Origin: Geotalea sp. SG265
GTDB taxonomy: Bacteria > Desulfobacterota > Desulfuromonadia > Geobacterales > Geobacteraceae
Direction: 5' to 3'
DNA length: 64,000 nucleotides
Assembly: GCF_022808985.1 (NCBI RefSeq)
Contig: NZ_JAKZFT010000001.1
Span: forward strand, 186,001-250,000
The position numbers and the translations under genes are program-made. This document shows, piece by piece, positions 42,182 through 51,196 of the stretch. The notes beneath the pieces were generated by a model, which worked only from the letters and a program-made list of their open reading frames with translations, made no database searches and was not told the origin of the DNA. The first letter of the stretch is position 1; every line of letters begins with the position of its first letter.

Positions 42182-43250
42182 CTGGCCGAAAATAATCAGC
42201 CGGCAGACGACGCTGGAACTGCTCCATGCCCACCCCCAGAAGTCCGGCAAAGGCCATGGCCGCCGACAGGTCGGCCAGGCTGAAGGTGAAGTCTTCCCGC
42301 AAAGCCGGAGCCACCAGCCACCACCGCTCTAACCACATGCCGCAGAGGACCAGAAGAGAGATGCCTCCGAGGGACCAGCGGTTACACTTGGAGCGCTCCG
42401 TAAGGAGGAGCACAAGCGGCCCCAGGTAGACCACCGCCAAAAGGAAATAGCTCACCCCCAGCCAGGGCTGGAAATTGAGCCGGGGGACCAGGAAGCGGAT
42501 CTCGTCCGGCAGGTTCTCGTACCACATGGGGAGCAGATGGGCATACATAAGATAGGTGGCCATGAGGCTGAAGGCGACTATCAGCCGTCCCATGTCCAGC
42601 AACTGCTCCTCCCGGGCCTGCCGCTGCCAGACCGAGAGGAAGGCCCAAGCGGCAATGGCGATGTAGAGGCCGGACATGAAGAAATATCCCCCCAGCAGTG
42701 TGCTGTACCATTCGGGATCGAGGGCCATGACCAGGTCGAAGCCGAGCAGGGAAAAGACGATGCCGTAGACGGCAATGAGAATCCCCCCCCAGAGCATGCC
42801 GCTCCCACGGCGGCGCGAAATCAGATAGCGGGCAGCGGTCAGCCAGAATATGGCCAGTCCCGCCAGGTCACGGCCGAAGATAAAGGCATTGTTCAGCCAG
42901 CCCCCCTGGTTATACTCCACGTCGTACCATGGCGACCAATGGCTGCTCCCCACCCAGAGCAGCACCAGCGCCACAAGGGAGGGAACGGCGAAGACAATGG
43001 CAGAGAGCGCCGTCCGTTCCAGTCGTTCGGGCCAGCGCCCGTTGCAGGCCCGCACCACCGCAGGCCAAACGGTCAGCCCACCCGCCAGGGAACAAAAAAA
43101 CAGGAAATTGACGAGCAGCGCCCGCCATCCCCTGGGGGCGGCCGCAGTATTGATGGAAAAGAGCCAGAGGGCGGTGCCGGCCACGGCAAGAGCCCCCCAG
43201 GCAAGGGATGCGGCACCGAAGCCATGACGGGGGCGGTCAGTGGCGGACAT
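42168..43250 (-). CDS. actF: ACIII membrane subunit ActF
   Basis: The 360-residue protein is an integral membrane protein with about ten helices, resembling the ActF/NrfD-like quinol oxidoreductase subunits (LVNFLFFCSLAGGLTVWPAV, VGSSHWSPWYDVEYNQGGWL, GLDLVMALDPEWYSTLLGGY). GGAGGAAATCC precedes ATG 43250. It overlaps the preceding ActC-ActD gene and the following ActA gene by 14 bases each. It is thought to be a partner of ActC in quinone binding. Confidence 0.85.
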   Translation of the reverse strand: MSATDRPRHGFGAASLAWGALAVAGTALWLFSINTAAAPRGWRALLVNFLFFCSLAGGLTVWPAVVRACNGRWPERLERTALSAIVFAVPSLVALVLLWVGSSHWSPWYDVEYNQGGWLNNAFIFGRDLAGLAIFWLTAARYLISRRRGSGMLWGGILIAVYGIVFSLLGFDLVMALDPEWYSTLLGGYFFMSGLYIAIAAWAFLSVWQRQAREEQLLDMGRLIVAFSLMATYLMYAHLLPMWYENLPDEIRFLVPRLNFQPWLGVSYFLLAVVYLGPLVLLLTERSKCNRWSLGGISLLVLCGMWLERWWLVAPALREDFTFSLADLSAAMAFAGLLGVGMEQFQRRLPADYFRPDGEK

Positions 43251-45111
43251 GGATTTCCTCCGCCTCCGCAGCCGACATGAGCCCCTGCAGGCTCGGCAGA
43301 TTTCCATCGCCGCAGGTGACGAGCAGGCCGAACTTGTCCCGGCTGAAGCGCCGATCGTAGAAGGGATTCACCTTCAACGTGAAGAGGCGCGAATGCAGCA
43401 TCAGGCCAATCAGGTTGGCGATGCTCCCGATAAGGATCGTGCCCTCGAAAGCGATGACACAATAGGGGATGAAGGCCACCGGCGGCTTACCGCCGACTAT
43501 GATGCTATTGACCAGGGCCGTGCCGATGGCCAGCCAAAGACCGCCCGAGAGCCCCGCAAGCGCCCCGGCCAGGGTCCAGAAGCGCACCGGGCTTTTCGGG
43601 TGTCCCATGACCTTTTCCGCTGCCTCCACCTTGACCGGCGAAAAGGTCTCCATCTCCCGGTATCCCGCGTCACAGGCCGCCTTGACCGCCTTTACCAGCC
43701 TTCCCGCATTGGAAAATACCGCCAGCACCGATGCTTTCCCCGGCTCCACCTTCTGCTTCACCTTTGTTTCACAGCAACCGGTCGGTGTGATCTCCTCGTC
43801 GGCGATTCTGCCTTTCAGATCGCTCAGGGGTACTGTCGGCAACACTTTACTGAAACCGAAAAACCAGAAAAAGAAGAAGGATGCCGAAGCCGCCGTGATG
43901 CCCATCTCCACCCAGGTGGGCATGTAGCTCCCCCAGTTGTGGGGGAGAAAATCGTGGGCAGTCGAGGTATAAACGATGAAGAGACGCTCCAGCCACATCC
44001 CCAGGTTGATGAGCAGTGAAATGACGAAGAGCAGGATGAAATTGGTCCTGACCTTTTTGAAGACGAAGGTCAGGGGGATAAGGACATTGAGGGGGATGAT
44101 CAGCCAGTAAATCCAGGCAGCCGGTCCGGTCATCCGCCATTGGTAGAACTGCCATTCGAAGGTATTGCCCGAGTACCAGGCGATGAAGGCTTCGCAGGCA
44201 TAGGAATAACCGACGATGGCGGCGGTGAGGATGATGGTCTTGGCCACCATCTCGAAATGGTGCAGCTGGATCAGCCGCTCCAGGTGCAGCAGCTTGCGCA
44301 TGGGAATGAGGAGCGTCAGCACCATGGCCAGCCCGGAATGGATCGCCCCCGCCACGAAATAAGGGGGAAAGATGGCGGAATGCCAGCCGGGGAGGAGGCT
44401 CATGGCGAAGTCCCAGGAAACGACCGAGTGGACGGAAACGACCAGCGGTGTGGCCAGAGCGGCGAAATAGAGGTAGGATCGGCCGTAATGGCGCCACTGG
44501 CTGCCGGCCCCCGACCACCCCAGGGCCATCACCCGGTAGATCCGTGTGCGCAGGTTCCTGTCTCCGTATTTCTCCTCGTAGCGGTCCCGGGCCGCAGCCA
44601 GGTCGGGGATCATCCCCACCAGCCAGAAGATGAGACTTACGGTGAAATAGGTGCCGACGGCACAGACGTCCCAGACCAGGGGGCTGACGAAGTTCGGCCA
44701 GATCTGCCGCTGCGAGGGATAGGGGATGATGTAATAGAAGGCCCAGACCCTTCCCAGGTGGATGAGTGGAAAGAGCCCGGCAGTCATGATGGCGAAGATC
44801 GTCATGGCCTCCGACGACCGGGAGACTGCATCCCGCCAGTTGGCCCGCAAAAGATAGAGGATCGCCGAAATGAGGGTCCCCGAATGGGCGATCCCAACCC
44901 AGAAGACGAAGTTGCCGATATAAACCGCCCAGCCCACCGGCCGGTTCAGCCCCGTAACCCCCATCCCCGCCTGCATCTGGTAAAGCCAGACCAGCGCCCC
45001 CCAGCCAATACCGGCAGCCAGCAGGGCAACGGCTACAAAATAGGGTGTCCGCGGCGTCTGCATGGCGCTCAGCACATCATCGTTAATGTCGCCGTACTTC
45101 AGGTCAGACAC
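43237..45111 (-). CDS. ACIII ActC-ActD fusion protein
   Basis: The 624-residue protein joins two ACIII subunits. Residues about 1-430 are ActC, an NrfD-like ten-helix quinol subunit (GVTGLNRPVGWAVYIGNFVF, PWNFVSPLVWD-like pattern, WDFAMSLLPGWHSAIFPPYF). Residues about 460-624 are an ActD-like DUF3341 domain (ASVLAVFSNAGRLVKAVKAA, GYREMETFSPVKVEAAEKVM) with two helices. In most ACIII operons these are separate genes. It starts at GTG 45111 with GAGGGGG upstream, provided by the heptamer repeat. The quinol-oxidising site is expected here. Confidence 0.88.
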   Translation of the reverse strand: MSDLKYGDINDDVLSAMQTPRTPYFVAVALLAAGIGWGALVWLYQMQAGMGVTGLNRPVGWAVYIGNFVFWVGIAHSGTLISAILYLLRANWRDAVSRSSEAMTIFAIMTAGLFPLIHLGRVWAFYYIIPYPSQRQIWPNFVSPLVWDVCAVGTYFTVSLIFWLVGMIPDLAAARDRYEEKYGDRNLRTRIYRVMALGWSGAGSQWRHYGRSYLYFAALATPLVVSVHSVVSWDFAMSLLPGWHSAIFPPYFVAGAIHSGLAMVLTLLIPMRKLLHLERLIQLHHFEMVAKTIILTAAIVGYSYACEAFIAWYSGNTFEWQFYQWRMTGPAAWIYWLIIPLNVLIPLTFVFKKVRTNFILLFVISLLINLGMWLERLFIVYTSTAHDFLPHNWGSYMPTWVEMGITAASASFFFFWFFGFSKVLPTVPLSDLKGRIADEEITPTGCCETKVKQKVEPGKASVLAVFSNAGRLVKAVKAACDAGYREMETFSPVKVEAAEKVMGHPKSPVRFWTLAGALAGLSGGLWLAIGTALVNSIIVGGKPPVAFIPYCVIAFEGTILIGSIANLIGLMLHSRLFTLKVNPFYDRRFSRDKFGLLVTCGDGNLPSLQGLMSAAEAEEIHVRH

Positions 45112-45115
45112 GGTG

Positions 45116-45160
45116 CCCCCTCACCCCTCACCCCTCACTCCTCACTCTTCACTCTTCCCC
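45116..45160 (-). repeat. Heptamer tandem repeat at the ActB/ActC-D junction
   Basis: Read on the minus strand, about six units of GAAGAGT, GAGGAGT, GAGGGGT and GAGGGGG are tandem over 45 bases. The TGA stop of ActB (45149-45151) lies within it, and the last unit supplies the GAGGGGG ribosome site of the ActC-ActD gene. Copy-number change would alter spacing between the two genes. Confidence 0.7.
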
Positions 45161-48067
45161 ATCAACCCGCCGCAGGTAGGTCACCGCCGGCTTGGTGTTC
45201 AGCTCCCCCAGCAGGTGGTAGCGGCGGGGGTCCTCCCTGGTCAGCCGGGTCACCGCCGCATGGGGATTGAGCAGATCACCGAAGGTATAGACCCGGGTAG
45301 GGCAGCTCTGGGCGCAGGCTGGTTGTATCTCCCCGTCGGCGATCTTCCGGTTCTCCCGGGCCGCCCGTGCCTCGACATTCCTGATCCGCTGCACGCAGAA
45401 GGTGCATTTTTCCATCACCCCCCTGCTGCGTACCGTCACCTCAGGGTTAAGTTGCATGTCCAGGGGCTTTGACCAATTGATGTTGATCCAGTTGAAGCGC
45501 CGCACCTTGTATGGACAGTTGTTTGAGCAGTAGCGCGTGCCGATGCAGCGGTTATATATCTGCGCGTTCAGCCCCTCTTCGTTGTGCATGGCGGCAAAGA
45601 CCGGGCAGACCGGCTCGCAGGGGGCTGCATCGCAATGCTGGCACAGCAGAGGCAGCCAGCCTAGACGGAGGGAGGAACGGGGCTTGCGGTAGGGGGCGAC
45701 CCGCAGCCAGGCCATCTCCCTCCCCTCCCCCACCTTCCCCTTGCCGATAACCGGGATATTGTTCTCCGCATAGCAGGCGACAGCGCAGGCACCGCAGCCG
45801 ATGCAGCGCTGCATGTCCACCACCATCGCCCAGCGGTGGGACAGGTATTCCCGCTTCGGATACATGTCCCGCTCCGGCTTGTACCCTTCCGGCAGAGGGA
45901 GGGTCAGTTCCTCCCCATCCCCCGGCTCCATGCGGCTCACCTGGGAGAGGGGAATCCATTGCACCACGTCACGGTGCCACTGCTGCCGGGTCATCATGGT
46001 GTAAGTCGGATCGTCGGCTCGTTTTCCACCCACCCGGCGCAAGGTTGCATGAGCGAATACCGCGTCACGCTCCCCGCTCCCCAGGAGCAGAAACGGATTG
46101 GCGCCGATACTGTCGGCAATGCGCCCCATGGCCGTGTGTCCCTGGCCGAAGGCGATGGCCGCTACCCCACCAGCCACCTCGTCGGTGATCCGCACCGGAG
46201 CGCGAATGGAGCCGGCGCCGGTGCGAAGCTCGGCCACATCGCCGTTTTGCAGGTTCAGAGCAGCTGCGGTGCGGCTGTCTATGTCGAGCCAGTTACCCCA
46301 GGTGATGGAGGTAATCGGGTCCGGCGCCTCCTGAATCCAGCCCCGGTTGGCCGTCCGTCCGTCGTGGAGCATGATCGAGCCCCAGGGCCAGACCTGCACC
46401 TCCCCCGCCTTCAATTGGGAAGGCCTGGGCACCGGGGTTAGGAATCCCACCCCTTCAGGGCACAACGCCACATGGGGGGGCGTTTCCTTCGTGCTCCAAA
46501 CCCCGCCACGGCGAAGGGCGTTTTTCCAGAACTCATCGAAGGTGGCTGCCTGGGCATAGCTTCCATGGAGCTCATGCCAGCGCTGGGTGAGCCAGTCCCT
46601 GAAGGCGGTGACCGGGGCTTGGCCTTGCCGCCGGGCCAGGGGGCGTCCCGCTTTTTGCGCAAGGGTGAGGAAGATGTCCCCGACCGGCCGGGTATCGTAG
46701 AGACGCGCCATGGTGGGCTGCATGATACCGTGAACGCCTTGCTCGGGATCGTAGTCCCCCCAGGTTTCCAGGGGGTAATCGACCGGGAGTACCCAGTCGG
46801 CAGCGGCAGCGGTTTCGTTTTCCAGCGTCCCCAGGTAGACGATCATCCCTGCCCGGCTCACCGGGAGCGCTGCATCCCCTCTGGTGAAAAGGGGATTCGT
46901 ATCATGGATGAAGAGGATGTCGTCGGGGCCGAGGGAAGCCAGGAAACGACGAACCTGATTTTCGCCGGCAACGTCGGAGAGGGCGTGGCGGCGGCTGAAA
47001 TCCACCGTCTGGTTTATGCGGCCGGCGACATAATTAAGCAGTGCCACGGCAATGGCCGTCTCAGTTGCCAGCGGGCCTGAGCTACCCACCGGTGCAGTCA
47101 GGGCAACGCTGGAGCCGGCGGCGCAGAAGTTGCGGCAGAGCTCGACCAGCTTGTTTTCGTCCACCCCCGGCAGGTGAGGTGCGTCGACGAGCAGAGCCTT
47201 GATCGTGGCGCGGAGGGGCAGGCCATTCCTCCCCCAGCCGTTTTCCAGGATGATCTGGAGCATCTTCAGGGCCACCAGCCGCTCCGCCCCCGGCGGCACC
47301 TGGAGATAGAGGTCGGCATTGGCGGCGGTCATGGAGAGACGGGGACCTATGTAGACCATGCGGTTCATGTCCCTGTTGTTGCGGTAGGCGTGCATCTCAC
47401 CGAACTGGGAGGCATGGGAAACGGGCGAAATCCACGATTCAAGGAAATCGGCAGCAAAACTGACAATCACCTGGCATTCCTGGAGGCGGTAACGCGGAAT
47501 GAGCGGCAGGCCGAAGAGCCGGCCGTGGGCCTCCTTCAGGGGCTCGTAGGAGAATGCCTCGTAGAACAGCAGCCGCTCTGAACCGAAGGCCGCGGCAAAG
47601 CGTTTCATGACCTCAGCCAGCGCCCCGGTCTGCAGGCTGCTCATGAGCGCAACACGTCCCCCGGCTTTGAGGCGTCCGGCAATGGCCGCCAAGGCCTCGT
47701 CCCAGCTTGCCGCCCGGCTGTCCGATCGTTGAGGCCGCGAGTTAACCCGCTGCAACCGGTCCGGGTCATAGAGCCCCTGCAGGGCCGACTGTCCCCGTGG
47801 GCAGAGTCCCCCCCGGTTCACCGGATGGTCCGGATTCCCCTCGGCCTTGGTGACCCGACCATCCCGGTGCCAGAGATGCATGCCGCACCCCGCAGGGCAT
47901 TCGCGGCAGGTGGTGGCGAAGAGCGCCCATTCGCCCGGTCTGATGTTTTCCGGAGGGATGACCTGGGGAATGAGCCTGTTTACCAGCTTCCGGGGAGGAT
48001 CGACGGCCAGCGCCACCCCCGAACCGCCGGTAATCCAGAGAAAGTTGCGCCTCGTCATCTTCGGCAT
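45149..48067 (-). CDS. actB: ACIII molybdopterin-like/Fe-S subunit ActB (fused B1-B2)
   Basis: The 972-residue protein begins with a twin-arginine-type signal (MTRRNFLWITGGSGVALAV). The B1 part is a molybdopterin-oxidoreductase-like domain with an N-terminal CRECPAGCG and LCPRGQSALQGLYDP, giving four cysteines in a [4Fe-4S]-like layout. The B2 part (about 730 onward) is a four-cluster ferredoxin domain: CIGCGACAVACYAENNIP, CQHCDAAPCEPVCPV, CIGTRYCSNNCPYKV and CTFCVQRI with CAQSCP. It passes electrons from the quinol subunits toward ActA. ATG 48067 or 48058 could be the start; neither has a strong ribosome site. It is the first gene of the operon. Confidence 0.88.
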   Translation of the reverse strand: MPKMTRRNFLWITGGSGVALAVDPPRKLVNRLIPQVIPPENIRPGEWALFATTCRECPAGCGMHLWHRDGRVTKAEGNPDHPVNRGGLCPRGQSALQGLYDPDRLQRVNSRPQRSDSRAASWDEALAAIAGRLKAGGRVALMSSLQTGALAEVMKRFAAAFGSERLLFYEAFSYEPLKEAHGRLFGLPLIPRYRLQECQVIVSFAADFLESWISPVSHASQFGEMHAYRNNRDMNRMVYIGPRLSMTAANADLYLQVPPGAERLVALKMLQIILENGWGRNGLPLRATIKALLVDAPHLPGVDENKLVELCRNFCAAGSSVALTAPVGSSGPLATETAIAVALLNYVAGRINQTVDFSRRHALSDVAGENQVRRFLASLGPDDILFIHDTNPLFTRGDAALPVSRAGMIVYLGTLENETAAAADWVLPVDYPLETWGDYDPEQGVHGIMQPTMARLYDTRPVGDIFLTLAQKAGRPLARRQGQAPVTAFRDWLTQRWHELHGSYAQAATFDEFWKNALRRGGVWSTKETPPHVALCPEGVGFLTPVPRPSQLKAGEVQVWPWGSIMLHDGRTANRGWIQEAPDPITSITWGNWLDIDSRTAAALNLQNGDVAELRTGAGSIRAPVRITDEVAGGVAAIAFGQGHTAMGRIADSIGANPFLLLGSGERDAVFAHATLRRVGGKRADDPTYTMMTRQQWHRDVVQWIPLSQVSRMEPGDGEELTLPLPEGYKPERDMYPKREYLSHRWAMVVDMQRCIGCGACAVACYAENNIPVIGKGKVGEGREMAWLRVAPYRKPRSSLRLGWLPLLCQHCDAAPCEPVCPVFAAMHNEEGLNAQIYNRCIGTRYCSNNCPYKVRRFNWININWSKPLDMQLNPEVTVRSRGVMEKCTFCVQRIRNVEARAARENRKIADGEIQPACAQSCPTRVYTFGDLLNPHAAVTRLTREDPRRYHLLGELNTKPAVTYLRRVDGEE

Positions 48068-48190
48068 CCGGTCCGTCCCCGCTGAAAGGCGCTGCCATGC
48101 GCACCCAGGTAAACATTAAACATCACCAATATTATTTATTTTTAACAAGACACACCCGCAAGTCAAGGCGGCAAAAATGGCCGGGTTCTG

Positions 48191-48218
48191 TTGACAAGGG
48201 GGGATGTGGCCTTAGACT
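48191..48218 (+). promoter_or_regulatory. Predicted sigma-70 promoter for the TPP-enzyme operon
   Basis: A perfect -35 TTGACA (48191-48196) and TAGACT (48213-48218) are 16 bases apart, 36 bases before the ATG. The divergent gap to ActB (187 bases) also has an AT-rich patch around 48113-48152 but no clear minus-strand promoter. Confidence 0.5.
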
Positions 48219-48254
48219 TTTTGTGAGAACCACTTAATTTATGGAGGAATTCCC

Positions 48255-50051
48255 ATGGCATTGACGACCAGCGACTATCTGGTGCAGCGGCTCGTGGATT
48301 GGGGAATCGACAAGGTTTACGGATATCCGGGGGATGGCATAAACGGCGTCATGGGCGCGCTGCACAGGGCGCAGAATAAAATACGCTTCATTCAGGCGCG
48401 CCATGAGGAGGAGGCGGCATTTATGGCCTGTGGTCATGCCAAGTTCACCTGCGAGGTCGGCGTCTGCATCGCCACCTCCGGCCCCGGCGCCATCCACCTG
48501 CTCAATGGCCTCTATGATGCGAAACTCGATCATCAGCCGGTCGTAGCCATCGTCGGACAACAGGCGACAACGGCACTGGGGGCCGATTACCAGCAGGAGG
48601 TGGATCTCATCTCCCTGTACAAGGACGTGGCCCACCATTTCGTCCACATGGCCTCCAACCCGGCCCAGATCAGGCAACTGGTAGACCGGGCCATAAGAAT
48701 CGCCCTTGCCGAGCGGACCGTGACCTGCATCATTATCCCCAATGACATTCAGGAACTGGATGCGGTGGAAGCTCCTGACCGCAAGCATGGCTCCACCTAC
48801 ACCGGCATCGGCTTCACCAGGCCTGCCATCGTCCCCCAGAGGGATGATCTGCGGCGGGCGGCGGATGTCCTCAACGCCGGCAGGAAGGTGGCGATTCTCG
48901 TTGGTGCCGGCGCGCTCCATGCCACGGAAGAGGTGATCGAAACGGCAGAAAAACTCGGCGCGGGGGTTGCCAAGGCACTCCTCGGCAAGGCGGCAGTGCC
49001 CGATGATCTCCCCTTTGTCACCGGCCCGATCGGGCTTTTGGGGACGAAACCGAGCTATGACCTCATGCTGAACTGCGACACCTTCCTTATGATCGGCAGC
49101 GGTTTTCCCTATGCGGAGTTCCTCCCCAAGGAAGGACAGGCCCGGGGGGTACAGATCGATATAAACCCGCGCATGCTCAGTCTGCGCTATCCAATGGAGG
49201 TAAACCTGCAGGGAGACGCGGTCCTGACGCTACGGGAACTGCTGCCTCTCCTTGACAGGAAACCACACCATGAATGGCGCGAGCAGGTGGAAGCAGGCGT
49301 GAAAGAATGGTGGCAGATCATGGAGGCGCGGGCCAACCTGCCCGCCACCCCCATCAACCCCCAGAAGCTCTTCTGGGAGCTTTCCCCCCGACTGCCCGAC
49401 AATGCCATCATCACCTGCGATTCCGGCTCTGCCGCCAACTGGTATGCAAGGGACCTAAAGATGCGGCGCGGCATGATGGCCTCACTTTCCGGAACCCTTG
49501 CCACCATGTGCCCCGGCATTCCCTATGCCCTGGCGGCAAAGATCACCAATCCTGAGCGGGTGGTGGTCTCCCTGGTGGGTGACGGCGCGGTGCAGATGCT
49601 GGGGGTCAATGGCCTCATCTCCATCGCCAAGTACTGGCGCGAGTGGAGCGATCCCCGACTGGCGATCCTGGTGCTGGACAACCAGGACCTGAACCAGGTC
49701 ACCTGGGAACAGCGGGTCATGAACGGTGATGCCAAATTCCCCGCATCCCAGGATCTGCCCGCCTTTCCCTATGCGCGTTATGCCCAGATGCTGGGACTGG
49801 AAGGGATAGAACTCCGCCATCCCAATGAAATCGGCGCCGCCTGGGATGCGGCCCTCAAAGCTGGAAAGCCTGTAGTCATCGACGCCCATTGCGACCCGGA
49901 TGTTCCGCCACTGCCGCCGCACATCACCTTCGAGCAGGCGAAAGGCTACATGTTCTCCATCTTCAAGGGGGACGCCAACCTGGGAGGGATGGTCAAGCAG
50001 TCGGCAAGGCAGATGATGGCCAATTTCCTCTCCAGCAACGAGAAGCAGTGA
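48255..50051 (+). CDS. TPP-dependent enzyme, pyruvate oxidase/PoxB-like
   Basis: The 598-residue protein is a three-domain thiamine-pyrophosphate enzyme. The N-terminal Pyr domain has the cofactor-activating glutamate in QARHEEEAAFMACGHAK (residue 51 or 52) and ATSGPGAIHLLNGLYDAKLD. The central domain is Rossmann-like. The C-terminal PP domain has the magnesium motif GDGAVQML...N (GDG, about 438-440, and DNQDLNQ). Sequence is closest to pyruvate oxidase (PoxB) and related oxo-acid enzymes. GGAGGAATTCCC precedes the ATG. It is first in an operon with an enolase-superfamily enzyme and a 2-hydroxyacid-dehydrogenase-like protein, so a 2-oxo-acid substrate is plausible but not shown. Confidence 0.88.
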   Translation: MALTTSDYLVQRLVDWGIDKVYGYPGDGINGVMGALHRAQNKIRFIQARHEEEAAFMACGHAKFTCEVGVCIATSGPGAIHLLNGLYDAKLDHQPVVAIVGQQATTALGADYQQEVDLISLYKDVAHHFVHMASNPAQIRQLVDRAIRIALAERTVTCIIIPNDIQELDAVEAPDRKHGSTYTGIGFTRPAIVPQRDDLRRAADVLNAGRKVAILVGAGALHATEEVIETAEKLGAGVAKALLGKAAVPDDLPFVTGPIGLLGTKPSYDLMLNCDTFLMIGSGFPYAEFLPKEGQARGVQIDINPRMLSLRYPMEVNLQGDAVLTLRELLPLLDRKPHHEWREQVEAGVKEWWQIMEARANLPATPINPQKLFWELSPRLPDNAIITCDSGSAANWYARDLKMRRGMMASLSGTLATMCPGIPYALAAKITNPERVVVSLVGDGAVQMLGVNGLISIAKYWREWSDPRLAILVLDNQDLNQVTWEQRVMNGDAKFPASQDLPAFPYARYAQMLGLEGIELRHPNEIGAAWDAALKAGKPVVIDAHCDPDVPPLPPHITFEQAKGYMFSIFKGDANLGGMVKQSARQMMANFLSSNEKQ

Positions 50052-50058
50052 CCGCGGA

Positions 50059-51141
50059 ATGAAGGGGACAATAGAGGACGTTCAGGTCAGGGCCTATCGG
50101 ATTCCCACCGATGATCCGGAAGCGGATGGAACCTATCGGTGGGATTCGACGACCCTGGTCGTCGTCCATTGCCGCGCCGGCGGCACAGCAGGATTGGGCT
50201 ACAGCTATGCCGACGCTGCAGCAGCGACCCTTGTCAAGGACAAGCTGGCCGGGAAGGTACTGGGCAGGAGCGCCTTCAACATTCCCGGGTGCTGGTTTGC
50301 AATGGCCGGTTCGGTGCGAAACCTGGGAGAGCAGGGGATTGCCATGCTCGCCATTTCCGCCGTAGATACCGCTCTCTGGGATCTGAAAGCGAAGCTTGTG
50401 GGGCTGCCGCTGGTGGACCTGCTCGGGGGAGTGCGGGACCGGGTGCCGGTTTATGGCAGCGGCGGCTTCACCTCCTACACCATCGAACAGCTGCAGCACC
50501 AACTGGCAGGATGGGTGGAGGAGGGGATAATCCGGGTCAAGATGAAGATCGGCACCCAGCCCGACAAGGACCCGGAGCGGATCGCAAGGGCGCGGGCGGC
50601 GATCGGCTCCGCGCAGCTTTTTGTCGATGCCAACGGCGCCTATGACCGCAAGCAGGCCCTGGCCATGGCGGAGATCTTCAACGATTACCAGGTCAGCTGG
50701 TTTGAAGAGCCGGTGGTGCATCACGACCTGGAGGGGCTGCGTCTCATCAGGGACCGCGCTCCGGCAACCATGGAGATTTCCGCAGGGGAATACGGCTTCG
50801 AGCTGGATTATTTCCGGCGCATGGCGGAAGCAGAAGCGGTGGACGTACTGCAGGCCGATGCCACCCGCTGCGGCATCACAGGTTTTCTGCAGGCCGCCAA
50901 CCTCTGCCAGGCCTTCCATCTGCCCCTCTCATCCCACTGCGCACCGGCACTGCACCTGCATCCCTGCTGCGCAGCATCGGCGGTGCGGCATATGGAATAT
51001 TTCCATGATCATGTAAGGATCGAACGGATGCTGTTTGACGGCGTCGTGGTGCCGGTGGCGGGGGAACTGGCCCCGGACCGCAGCCGCCCCGGGCTGGGAA
51101 TCGAACTGAAAGAAGATGTGGCAAAAAGATATGAAATATGA
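50059..51141 (+). CDS. Enolase superfamily (mandelate racemase/muconate-lactonizing-type) protein
   Basis: The 360-residue protein has the enolase-superfamily capping and barrel domains. The barrel carries the acid-base Lys pair in VKMKIG (Lys161, Lys163), metal ligands Asp190 (FVDANG), Glu216 (WFEEPV) and Glu244 (SAGEYG), and His293/His299 near the end. This layout fits the mandelate racemase or sugar-acid dehydratase branch. It starts seven bases after the TPP enzyme stop. The exact substrate (possibly a sugar acid or hydroxy acid) cannot be read from the sequence. Confidence 0.85.
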   Translation: MKGTIEDVQVRAYRIPTDDPEADGTYRWDSTTLVVVHCRAGGTAGLGYSYADAAAATLVKDKLAGKVLGRSAFNIPGCWFAMAGSVRNLGEQGIAMLAISAVDTALWDLKAKLVGLPLVDLLGGVRDRVPVYGSGGFTSYTIEQLQHQLAGWVEEGIIRVKMKIGTQPDKDPERIARARAAIGSAQLFVDANGAYDRKQALAMAEIFNDYQVSWFEEPVVHHDLEGLRLIRDRAPATMEISAGEYGFELDYFRRMAEAEAVDVLQADATRCGITGFLQAANLCQAFHLPLSSHCAPALHLHPCCAASAVRHMEYFHDHVRIERMLFDGVVVPVAGELAPDRSRPGLGIELKEDVAKRYEI

Positions 51142-51196
51142 ATGATCAGGTTTTAACTGAGCAAAGTGATAACCTTGGTATCTCCGGAGGCGATTG

